In this document: piece by piece, positions 36,231 to 45,853 of the stretch
Layout of the letters: every line of letters starts with the position of its first letter
How positions within the stretch are numbered: position 1 is the stretch's first letter
From: Haemaphysalis longicornis
Taxonomy: Eukaryota > Arthropoda > Arachnida > Ixodida > Ixodidae
Assembly (NCBI GenBank): GCA_013339765.2
Contig: CM023448.1
Span: 20,291,295-20,355,294 of the forward strand
Length of the DNA: 64,000 nucleotides
Direction of reading: 5' to 3'
Notes under the pieces: generated by a model
Database searches by the model: none
What the model was told of the DNA's origin: nothing
Seen by the model: the letters and a program-made list of their open reading frames with translations, nothing else
Translations under genes and position numbers: made by a program

Positions 36231-39200
36231 ACTAATTGTGGGCGCCTGTATCATTGCGTGCTCGCAACCACATGTGCAGAGCAGAGTTACTCTGCAGAGG
36301 GTAGTAATAAAGCCATAAAGCTTTCATTCGAGCAAACCGACCACAAGAAAACAAAAACAAGTAAACATTTTATTAACGTGATCGTAAATCTGTCAAAGTA
36401 ATTGTTAATTATTTTTCGCATGAAAACACCAATTTGAAGGCCGAAATTATTATAAATTTCGAAAACCGAAAGAATATTACCAATATTACATTCTTAATTA
36501 ATCTTACTTTCGTCCAACATAGAGGTGCAGCTCTTGCAGCCTGGCAACTATCTCCCCTACTTAGCGAAGTTCATGCCTGAATGTGCGGTCGTGCTAGCGC
36601 GCTTTCTTCTGTTTTTTGGGTATTATACCTCGATTTCTAGTTTAATCATATCTGTATAAGTCTTATAAGGTGATGTCTGCGCATCCGACCCACGCGTGTG
36701 TGCATCCACCTCATGAAAGACCGCGCCAAAGGTTTTGGGTGACACTGCGTCCGAACAAAGTGTATTGGTGTTCAGAAGCTAGAGACTGCAGTGAAGAAGG
36801 ATTTACGTTGGAAGCGTCGTTTCTACTAGAGTAAGTACGCGTTTTTTATGAATATGTACTTGTTTGGAGCGCGTTTTCTGGTGTTTATGGGATCACTAGA
36901 CCCCCGTGTCATTTGCTCTCCAAGGTCTAGGTGACAGCATACTTGCTGGGCTTCCTCCTCGATTACCGGTCCACTGTTTCCCGCGGCAGCTAGATTCAAA
37001 TGACGCTTAAGCTAGACATTGGCTACGATTTTCGTGCTGTAAATAGGGATACTTATTATTTTACATCACGCGAGGTTCTTTTAACACGGTGACGCGTATG
37101 TGTTTCGCGTATGTGAAAAACTGCCTTTGGCGTGGGGTTGACGTAAATAGTCTGTGGCGTTAACGTTTGCGCGCCGCAATGGCAAACGGATAGCGCCTCG
37201 TTACGCGACGGTTAGCGTGCCCGCTAACGCTATGGGCGCGCTAAGGTGGTGCTTTCCGCTATACGCCTCGAGCGCGGCCTGTAGGGGCGCCACTGAAATC
37301 CCCCTAGCGGCCCGTTTCGAAAGCAGGCGCGGGAGTCCGCGCCCCACTCCCCAGTGCCGCCGCTGCTTTTGCGGCACGTTCACGACTGAGATTTACCGTT
37401 TGTGGGCGTTTGAAATTCATATTTGTGTGGAGCAGTCACTCTGTTCGCAAATGGGGTGTGTTTACGAGAGTAAATGTTTCCGACGCGATCTTAGTGTGGT
37501 ATTTTCGGTCGGTATAAGCGCTCGGTGTGTGCCACAGGCCAGCGTCGCAGAACCGGCGTATGATGGAGCCGATTGTAGTTACACTGACCTGAATTTACTA
37601 GCCGTGTCTCCGTAACCACCGGTTCCTCAGATGTTCATGCTACGGCTATACACTGCGCTTTAAATCAGTTTTGTGCGCTTACATAATCAGCGGAGCACTC
37701 ATACCTGACAGCACACCAGTTACGTTTGCCAATATTATACCTTAGATATTGATCACCACCATTTACGAGCCAGTCTGTGTTAAATTCGGGAATATTCAAC
37801 AAAGGTACGATGGACAATGCATAATTATACTCGGGGATCAGCACACGACAGAGACGTCTTATCGTGAGGTGCGCGCCCGCAGACCTTCATCTGCTACATA
37901 TATCCTCTGCGAGCAGCGCGGAGACGGGCTTACAATATAATCCGCGTCCGCGACTAAATGCTGCTTCGAAATATCGTCATATGACACAAGGAGCCTGCAG
38001 AATAAACCAGAAACTGAAAGCAGAGGGCTTTATCACATATACCACACTCTTCCAACTACACATTTCATCGCTTGTTGAATAGCCTACCCTGTATACTTCC
38101 AAAAATGCGTCCGCCGTACGATCAGCTCTTCGTTGAAGTAGAAAAACAAAAGGAAAGTGAACGCGAGATTTATGTGTGGGATTACTAAAACGTTCATTGC
38201 TTGATTCCGCTCCGCATTTGTACACGGCGTCCCCCTCCCTACCCCCCCCCTTCCCCCCCACCGATTTCTCGCGAAATAGCAGTGCATTTCGCGTATAGTT
38301 GGTCTAGTGAAACCTACCTGGCTTAAGTTTAGACGAACGTCTTTAGCATGCCAGAAGCTGCACTGTTTTTTTTTCATTTCCATTAGAGCTATTATGTTTC
38401 TAAATTCCGCATTTGCACAGCATTTATTTTTCTGTGGTTTCATTTCCTTGGTTCTTGCTATATAGGGTGTGTGGGCACATATTTAGCGACGCATAGGCTT
38501 GGAATATACTTTAAATTTTCGCATGGTTTATACTCTTATAAAAGGCATAAGTTATTGTCCGGGATTGGGTAATCACATCCCCCAAAACATATTTTTCTGT
38601 GGCGTATATATGCGAAACGAAGCCGCATTCGTTGTCCACGCTGCAAAATGAAGCCAACCTTTCATTGTGCCAGTATCAGGTCTAAACGAGGCCTCAGTAG
38701 AATTCATTTGTGCCTGTTGTTTTGGAGGTGACATGGGTGATATGCTGCTGCCGTCGCCGACGCCCGGAAGAGCGGCGACGAAGCGCGCAGAACCGCGTCC
38801 CCGGGTAGCTCTTGCAGGCGATCGCGTACTCTACGAAGTCGCAGCTGCTCTTTGCCTTAGTACTCTTTGCCTATAGTCGTCACCATAACAAGTTTTTTTT
38901 TGGCGCGGAAAGGCGAAAAGAAGCGAAATAGAACCCAAACAATGCACGAGCCCCTATCAGTCACGCAGCGCAAATCCCGTCAACGCCGCGGAGAAGCGGC
39001 GGCAGGCGGCGCAGCGATCGCGAAGCTCGAGGCGTATACTAAAACTCTATTAATCTCGCGTGTGCGGCGCAACGCTGGGACTAGTTCACCCCTTGGGATA
39101 TCTGCGGTATACCAAGAAATAGCTTGGACATTCTTTGGAAATGCTTGAAGTTCTTTGGAAATGCATGCGAAAAAGCGAGCACTTCATTACGTCGGGAGTA

Positions 39201-41254
39201 GCTCGCGAGAAGGCGGGCACGTTATCAGAGGCGTCTGTATCGTTGTAAACTAGCGCAGAAAGTTAGGCGATTTTGCAAGGTCCCATCGGCCGAAAAACCG
39301 CAGCCACCCAGACTACAAGAAATTGTTAGTAGGCACTCACTCAACTTAAGATTTATATCGCAGAATCGAAGTGGCAAAGACAAGCCAGGCAATGCAATGG
39401 ACGAGCCCCAAACTAGCACACGCCAGCCCCTAAGAACAGCTAGTGACACGGATGGGCTGCTAGCATGCATGTCGTACAAATTAGCTTACGAGTGAGCTTT
39501 GGATATATCATGCATGCCCTAATCCCAGTACTTGTGCAGAGTAGCACTGATTACGTGGGGTGAATCATATCTGTGCGGTGTCTCACAGCCACCCGCCTGG
39601 AGTAGAGACTGACACAGGTGCAGCCCCTTTTAACTTACTTATCTGTCAAATTATTCACTTGTTCCAGGCGAATCAAGTGAATCTGGCCCACGTGATAAAG
39701 GCTCATAGCTACGAAGAGCTCACGTTTTCGCTGTAGGAAAGAAAATGCTGGCTGATACACAAGCACTTCTTGCTGTGGCATGCTTAAATCTTTTGACAAT
39801 GCGCAAGTCCAGCGCAGCCACTTCTGTCGGAAGCACAGTGTGGTTCTAGGTGTGGTGCTCACAAAGTGCTACTGAGCAGGCATCTTTCAATCCAGCATTG
39901 CTTCTAGCTGAAGCCAACGGCTTGACAGATATGCAGATATGGGAGCATAAAGGGGCCGCTTATGTGTCAAGCACCGGTCTCTGCACCTTGTAAACTGACG
40001 TTGATGCCGCACCGATGTTGTTCCACCACGCGCTTTCGTGGAATGCAAAATTTTGTCTCCCGTTGTGAATATTTCAAAACACACTGAATAAGTTGTTTGT
40101 TGGTAGTTATTGTCAGCATATTAATACTGTTGTTTGTCTGCTACTTACCACTTGTGCTAGCTTGATTGTCAATGTACAGAAGCAAATTTTTTTGACAGTG
40201 ATAGCAAGAAGTCATGGTATCAATAAATTCGTAACTCTGTGGACTACATCTTATTGCCCATGTGTTTACCTTCTGTGCACTAGCCTTAAATTTGACTTGA
40301 AAGCTAAACCACAGCACTTGGATTTGACCACAGAATTTTGCAACACGAGCACCGACATGACTGCAATGGTGCATCACCTGAGGCGGTGCATGCCTGTTGT
40401 AAAGCTGACGCAGTTCACGTTTGTGTGCTTTCGAACTTGTGTGCATGTCTTTTTACTCATTTCAGTGATCAAGCTGGGAATAATCTGAACTGCTGCAATG
40501 TACCATGCCTGGCTTGTAACCAGGTGCGTACAATGGGGTATTGTGGCATAGATGTTAAAAGTAGGGCTGCATGTTTTCATGTTCTGATGACAGATAGGGC
40601 AAGACTTCTTTAGGCACTTGTGGTTTTCAAACATGGACGCTCAAGGGACGCAAAAAATTTGTGCAGCGAATCTTTTGTCGTGGTGCACTTCACACGCTTC
40701 TTGCATGAGCACATAGCGCTTGCGCTGATTGTTGGTGCAGCCAACAACGGCGTAATCACGCCCGGATGAGTAGCTTCTGTACATCGCCAAGTATAAAGGC
40801 AATGACTGCAACCTGCCCACAATTAAGAAAGTAAATGTCAATTGGGGACGAAAAGTCGGGAGTCCTGCTGGCACGGTGAAACCTAGCCTCCCAGGCAACC
40901 CCCGTCAGGACAAAGTGCGTGTGGTGTTGCCGCTGCCTCAGCGGGTTGGGAAAGGAATTTATGGGCAAACCTGATAGCTCTCAGACGCTTTGAACGTTCT
41001 TAAAGCGCTGTTGAACTTGTCGCTGCTGACATACCGAATAAATGACACTGATCGATTTTTGATGCCGCCATGATGTCTGATATCCATGCACGGCACGGAG
41101 CAACAGTGTGGGAGCGCGTCGTCGTCTGCTTTCCCCGCAGTCCCCAAGAAATGCCCGCCAGGTGGTGCCTTGATCGTTAGAAGATGGCCGACCTGGTGAA
41201 ATTCTGGTCTATAGCAGTAGCGAAAGGTTCTATACACAATAATTTTTAGCACTC
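36231..41254. other. Intergenic; no recognised gene
   Basis: 5 kb without a recognisable coding motif. Small items: a hairpin-forming patch at about 37155-37200 (GGCGTTAACGTTTGC against GCAAACGGATAGCGCC), a GC-rich open frame at 37154-37615 of unknown meaning, a GC-rich island at 38720-38870, and a doubled TTCTTTGGAAATGC at 39131-39165. A possible splice-donor-like AGAGTAAGT at about 36825 is too weak to call an exon. Confidence 0.4.
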
Positions 41255-41905
41255 CCGGGGCACCGCCATGATTCCGCGATCGGTGTGCCACCATGCAGGC
41301 ACTTCCTTGGGGACTGCGGGAAGAGCAGCCGCCACCCTATCAGCATGTGGCTGTTCGCGTTGAACTGCGTATCAGGCCGTGAGTTTGGGCACCCAATTGG
41401 GCTTGAAAATTTGCAAATGCCTTTTCCTTTCACGTGTCTGCATGCTGCACCTTAACCGTTCACCAGAGACCGCATCCCAAGTGAATGAGAGCTAACTGTA
41501 TGCGAAGTTTGCCGCTGCTGTACACAGATCGCAAATACAGCGTGCGGTGCGTTGTTATTGCCGAAATGACAACCTTTGAGGTTGTACTTTGTCGTGCGAG
41601 GCTTTTTGCGGTTTAGTTCTGTACCCTGGTTTTTACATTCACTCACTTTTTCTTAAATCCTGCCTGCAGGTCGCCGTGCTTTGTGTGAAGTTAGCGATGT
41701 ACGGAAGCTACCGGTTCAAGCGTAGGATCCTGATGCGAGAAATATTGCGATAAAATAGGCATATGCATGTGGTAAGTCTAATAACCTTATAGACTTCCCG
41801 GGGCCCAGAGCCCCGCCGCGAATGGGTCGTCAAGCTCAACCGAAAACATATGTAATCTAGCAGGTTTGCAAGAACAAGTGTGGTCCTACGCCACTTTTAG
41901 AAGCT
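41255..41905 (+). repeat. Long inverted repeat, left arm
   Basis: Matches the reverse complement of 45055-45740 over about 650 bp with many differences. Clear blocks are GTTGAACTGCG (about 41361), GTGCGAGGCTTTTTGC (about 41593), GGATCCTGATGCGAGAAA (about 41727) and TTTGCAAGAACAAGTG (about 41863). Probably the arms of a foldback-type element. Confidence 0.7.
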
Positions 41906-41926
41906 TGCAAGTACTGACCCCACGAC

Positions 41927-41931
41927 GTCTA
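41927..41931 (+). repeat. 5-bp target-site duplication, left
   Basis: GTCTA immediately before the 5' LTR, repeated at 44801-44805. Confidence 0.85.
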
Positions 41932-42157
41932 TGTGACAAGTGTGTGGCGCCCCCCATCCCTGATATTCGTTGGCCGCTAAGTTCAGTGGCCCCACCAGGC
42001 TCGGTGGGCAACAGTGTGTGTGGCCGGGCAATAAACACCGCCGAGCACGGCTGCTCGGGGGTCAGTCACCGTCACCACCAGCACGCTGCATGTGGTCTCT
42101 CGGCTGGAGGGTGTCCCTACCCTCCCAGGTTCACGAACGCGGGTCTGAATCGTGACA
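41932..42157 (+). repeat. 5' LTR of the p190-carrying element
   Basis: 226 bp, from TGTGACAAGTGTGTGGCG to GAATCGTGACA. It contains a poly(A) signal AATAAA at 42030-42035. Aligns end to end with 44573-44800. Confidence 0.95.
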
Positions 42158-42174
42158 CTGGCGACGAGGGAAGA
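42158..42174 (+). promoter_or_regulatory. Primer-binding site
   Basis: Directly after the 5' LTR: CTGGCGACGAGGGAAG. The TGG start complements a tRNA CCA end and the next bases would pair with the acceptor stem of the priming tRNA, whose identity I cannot tell. Confidence 0.7.
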
Positions 42175-42258
42175 AGCCCGCGGAGTGGCCGAAGCCACCG
42201 TGAACGCCGCCACCAAGAACGCCGAGACACCGCCCCCTCAAGCCAGCCGCCATTACGC

Positions 42259-42840
42259 CATGCTGCTGTACGGGAGGCTCGAGCCGTTCGAGGGTGAAGG
42301 GTCTGCCTGGCCGGTCTACGAGGAGCAAGTCGGCGTGTTTTTCCGGGCTAACGACACACCCGAGGCAAAACAGCGCAACATCGTCCTGGCCAGCTGCGGG
42401 ACCCGCGTCTTCGCTCTCCTGCTCGACCTGCTCAAGCCGGCCACGCCGCACGACAAGCCGCTGGGTGAGCTGCTCGCTACGGTACGCTCGCACTACAGCC
42501 CGGCTCCGTCGACGTTAATGGAGCGTTTTCGCTTCAATAACCGGAGCCGCCGAGACGGAGAGACGCTCGGGCAGTTCGTCGCAGCGCTGCGAGGGTTGGC
42601 GAGCGGCTGCGCCTTCGGGGAGCAGCTCGACTCGCTGCTCCGGGACCATTTCGTCTGCGGCGTCAATGACCCCGCCATGCAGACGCGACTCCTGGAGCTT
42701 CCCGACCCCTCGCTGGACGACGCCATGAAGGCAGCGCTGGCGACGGAGGCTGTGGCCAAGGACGCGGGCGAGATAGCGCGTGCGGCCGGCTCACCGTCGG
42801 CAGAGGCGGCGGTGAACAAGATGGCGGCACGGCATGGCAG
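42259..42840 (+). pseudogene. gag of the p190-carrying element
   Basis: First ATG in the open frame after the primer-binding site is at 42259 (MLLYGRLEPFEGEG); the frame itself is open from about 42152. The capsid-like Gypsy gag blocks are YEEQVGVFFRAND, KQRNIVLASCG, TLMERFRFNNRSR and LRDHFVCGVNDPAMQ. They form the shell of the virus-like particle in which reverse transcription takes place. The frame shifts near 42840 to the one that holds the zinc knuckle, so as written gag is cut from its nucleocapsid part. A single-base indel would restore it, and sequencing error cannot be excluded in this GC-rich stretch. Confidence 0.85.
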
Positions 42841-43580
42841 GTGCGTTTGCTGCGGTGGTGACCAACCCCCCCTCCCAGTGCCAGTTCGCGCAAGCGGAGT
42901 GCTTTGCGTGCGGAAGAACTGGGCACATTGCTCGGGTGTGCCGAGGGGGGACGACGGCGGACGGACGGAAGCAGCAGCCGGCGTCGAGCACAGGTTCCAC
43001 GCCAGCCCACGGCCGAGGGAGTCGGCGCAAGGGTAGGCGGCGGGGGCGTGCGGCAGCAGCTTCGGGTGCAACGGCTAGGCTTCACGTCGTGGCCGAAGAC
43101 CCGCAGATTTTCGACATGTGGCACGCGGCCACAGTGCCGCCGGTGGTGCCACCATACTGGCTGACCGTCGAAGTCTGCGGGCGCCCCATCGCCATGGAGC
43201 TGGACACAGGGTCCAGTGTGTCGGTCCTGGCCAGGAAAGCCTTCAAGCGCACCTTCCCTGGCGTGGCCGTCGAGGCGTCGGGCGTCATGCTGCGCAGCTA
43301 CTCCGGACAGCTCGCCCAAGTCGAGGGTCAAACCCAGGTCAGCGTCCGCCTTGGCGACAGGGAGGCCACCCTGCCCTGCACTTGACCAAGGGGTCGTCAC
43401 CGACGCTGCTGGGCCGGAACTGGATCCAGTCTTTGGGCTTGCGTCTGCCGGAGTACCAGAAAGCAGTGCATGCAGTGGCAGACGTCCCCGGCCTCCTGAC
43501 CAAGTTCGAGGCCCTGTTCCAGCTCGAGGTGGGGACATTCACCGGCACGGCGGCAAGCATTCAGGTGCCAGAGGGAGCAC
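42834..43580 (+). pseudogene. Nucleocapsid knuckle and aspartic protease of the p190-carrying element
   Basis: One frame from 42834 to 43385 holds a CCHC knuckle CFACGRTGHIARVC, a basic Gly/Arg/Ser-rich linker, and the protease N-terminal part with MELDTGSSVSVL (catalytic DTGS; DSG/DTG is the family norm). After a shift near 43380 the protease continues as SSPTLLGRNWIQSLGL (the LLG flap-end block), then the pre-RT linker LFQLEVGTFTG and IQVPEGALPR. Right at this point, where the RT N-terminal block should begin, the sequence changes to host p190 coding sequence. Confidence 0.85.
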
Positions 43581-44311
43581 TGCCCCGTCCAGCCCGACTG
43601 CATGGACGGCGTCATCGAGCAGCTGCTGCACCGCGAGAGGCCGGCACCAACGGCGGCGGGGTGCTGGGCACCAACGGCCGCCTGCTGCACCTGGTGGTGC
43701 TGGATGCCAGGGCCAGCGCCCAGCAGGTGGCGCAGGCTATGCGGCAGGCGCTACCGCAGGGTTTCAGGCTCGACAAGGCCCAGTACGCGCTGGACTTCAC
43801 GATCATCGACGGCGACGTGGGCCTGCCGCACAACTTGTTCCGCACGGAGCACCACGGCTGCCAGTGCGTGTACGCCAGCCAGCTGGAGCTGAAGTACATC
43901 CGCGAGAGCCTCGAGAAGACCCTGCTGGCCAACCTGGAGCAGGAGGACCGGCTGCCCTTCCACGGCCTGCCCCTGGTCATGGTGTTTGCGGGCCAGGGGG
44001 ACTTCATGCGAGAGGGGGGCATCAACCGGGCCAAGAGCCTGCAGTGCCCCTTCGTGGACGACGGCGGCAGCCTGGACCCCGTGCGGCTGGAGCAGGCGCT
44101 GTGCGCACTGGTGGAGAGCATTGAGCGGCGGGCGGGCCGGCTTCACATCTACCAGGCGCTGCCCGCGGTCGCGGAGCCTTGGCCGGATCTGCGGCTGATG
44201 CTGTGCATGCTGTGCGGGGACCCGTACGCGCCCGAGCAGGTGCTGGCGCAGCCGGGCTGCCTGGCCATGGGCCCGCTGCACTGCCTCAGCCTGGACTCCT
44301 TCAAGGGGAGC
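43581..44311 (+). pseudogene. Captured host fragment: p190-type RhoGAP, pseudo-GTPase pG1 domain and start of pG2
   Basis: Not a retroelement protein. It aligns in order with the middle of ARHGAP35/ARHGAP5-type p190 RhoGAPs: CPVQPDCMDGVIEQLL (entry of the pG1 region, 43581-43628), then after a one-base frame change near 43650 LLHLVVLD, YALDFTIIDGDVGLP, HGCQCVYASQ, IRESLEKTLL, LPLVMVF, SLQCPFVD, LEQALCALVES, and WPDLRLMLCMLCGDPYAPEQVL (first strand of pG2). The 217 codons from 43660 to 44311 have no stop. In the full protein these domains lie between the FF repeats and the C-terminal GAP domain; the GAP domain itself is absent here. GC content is very high. Identification is from my knowledge of the family's sequence, not a search. 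No intron is visible, but this region is often in one large exon, so that alone does not prove an mRNA origin. Confidence 0.85.
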
Positions 44312-44514
44312 CAGCTTCACCGACCGCTGCCAGCACAGCACCAGGGGCTGGTGCTACTCGCGCCACTGTGGCGCCACGCGCAAGTCCTTCGACACCGGGA
44401 AGACTGACAGCTGGTGCGCGAGGGACACAGGTGGCACCCAATGCTGCCACACCTGCATCGACACCTGTGCCCAGGCGGGATGCGAGACTATGGAGACCGC
44501 CAGACCGTTACTAA
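44312..44514 (+). pseudogene. Pol C-terminal tail of the p190-carrying element
   Basis: After the host segment the frame ending at 44514 reads a Pro/Ala/Thr-rich stretch and closes with PVPRRDARLWRPPDRY, the RRPPDRY-type ending common at the C-terminus of Gypsy pol polyproteins. Its survival shows that the captured piece replaced only the RT-RNase H-integrase core. The exact 3' junction is uncertain by about 20 bp. Confidence 0.65.
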
Positions 44515-44557
44515 CCGGGGGGGCAGGTGTTGTTTGGTGTTTACGTAGGACAAACAA

Positions 44558-44572
44558 ACTTGGGGTGAGGGG
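44558..44572 (+). promoter_or_regulatory. Polypurine tract
   Basis: CTTGGGGTGAGGGG-type purine run directly before the 3' LTR; it primes plus-strand DNA synthesis in LTR elements. Confidence 0.75.
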
Positions 44573-44800
44573 TGTGACAAGTGTGTGGCGCCCCCCCATC
44601 CCTGATATTCGTTGGCCGCTAAGTTCAGTGGCCCCACCAGGCTCGGTGGGCAACAGTGTGTGTGGCCGGGCAATAAACACCGCCGAGCACGGCTGCTCGG
44701 AGGGTCAGTCACCGTCACCACCAGCACGCTGCATGTCGTCTCTCGGCTGGAGGGTACCCCTACCCTCCCAGGTTCACGAGCGTGGGTCTAGATCGTGACA
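44573..44800 (+). repeat. 3' LTR of the p190-carrying element
   Basis: 228 bp. Poly(A) signal AATAAA at 44672-44677. Differences from the 5' LTR cluster in the last 60 bp. Confidence 0.95.
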
Positions 44801-44805
44801 GTCTA
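44801..44805 (+). repeat. 5-bp target-site duplication, right
   Basis: GTCTA immediately after the 3' LTR. Confidence 0.85.
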
Positions 44806-45054
44806 TCTCAAACTTCGGTTCCCCTCAAGTTAGCTGTGTTCATTTCAAGGAAGCAAGGCCAGCAAACATCAACCTGTTGCGGGATGACTGCGCACATCTA
44901 ATTCCTGTGGTACAGGGGAGTTGGCTACAGCAGTCGACCTGATAAAGCCAGCACGGCAAAATAATCTCACAGGCCATGATTTCTGCGAGAACAACGCACG
45001 GCACGCTTTTAGAGAACCCAAGTTTACAATGGACGTCAGGGGAATGAATAAGTG
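44806..45054. other. Spacer between inverted arms, with internal duplication
   Basis: 44915-45010 resembles 45355-45460 in the same orientation (shared TACAGCAGT, AAAGCC, CTCACAGGC-TGATTTC and GAGAACAACGC), so the foldback element also carries a decayed direct duplication. Confidence 0.5.
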
Positions 45055-45740
45055 GGCTTCTGAAAGTGGCGTACGACCGCACTTGTTCTTGCAAAGCCTC
45101 TCGATTCGAGGTATTTCCGGTTTAGTATGACGACCAACTCGCAGCAGTGCTGTGGGCCCCCGAAAGTGTATTATGTGATAGACTTCTCACTTGCGTACAC
45201 CTATTTCATAAGGAGGTTTCTCGCATCAGGATCTTGCGTTTGCGTTGGTTCTTAGCGCAGTGACCGTAGCTTGAACAGGTAGCTTCCATACATTGCTAAT
45301 TTCCTACAGGGCATGGTTGCCTGTAGGAGTGATTTCAGAAAAAAGCAAGTGACTGTACAAACCATGGGTACAGCAGTGGGCTGCAAAAAGCCTCACACGA
45401 CAAAATTGAGCCTCACAGGCTGTGATTTCGGAGAGAACAACGCGCTACCCGCTGCATTCGTGTTCCATGTACAACATGGGCAAACCTGGAATACAATTAG
45501 TTTTTACTCGGCTTGAATGCACTCTCTGGTAAAAGCGCTGCAGTGGGCAGACACATCAAATAAAAAGGCACTTACCACTTTTCACGCTGAATTAGGTGCC
45601 CAAATAAGCCTCGCGATGCGCAGTTCAATGCGAATGGGGGCATGTGCCTAGAGTGGGGTCTACTTTTCCCGAAGTGTCCGAGAAAGCGCCCACATGGCGG
45701 TGCACCAAAAATGGCTGTGCTCTGGGATTGACAGAAAATC
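45055..45740 (-). repeat. Long inverted repeat, right arm
   Basis: Reverse complement of 41255-41905 with substantial divergence. The LTR retrotransposon lies in the spacer between the arms. Confidence 0.7.
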
Positions 45741-45853
45741 CTGATGTATACTCGGGTACAAATTAAGAGCGGCAGTAGTTCATGTAGTGTACCACTCAGT
45801 CGAAGTGGCGGACCCATGTGTCAACACGCACAGTTTCCGAAACGAGATTGCGC

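Larger units (their letters stand above)
41932..44800 (+). mobile_element. LTR retrotransposon (Ty3/Gypsy-like) carrying a captured host p190 RhoGAP segment
   Basis: A complete insertion of 2869 bp: 5' LTR, primer-binding site, gag, zinc knuckle, protease, a p190 RhoGAP coding segment, the pol C-terminal tail, polypurine tract and 3' LTR, bounded by GTCTA duplications. RT, RNase H and integrase are absent; the captured host segment occupies their place in sense orientation. All cis signals for reverse transcription and integration are present. The two LTRs differ by about seven substitutions and two indels by eye (about 97 percent identical), and the LTR ends TGTGAC...GTGACA are intact. The copy therefore looks like one that integrated after the capture, with enzymes provided in trans by an autonomous relative. 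Confidence 0.88.

Noticed and set aside
37154..37615. 153-codon GC-rich frame as a gene
   Set aside because: No motif recognised, and its start overlaps a hairpin-forming patch that looks transposon-derived.
42493..44341. Long minus-strand frames opposite the LTR element's coding region
   Set aside because: Shadow frames of GC-rich coding sequence; the plus strand holds the recognisable gag, protease and p190 motifs.
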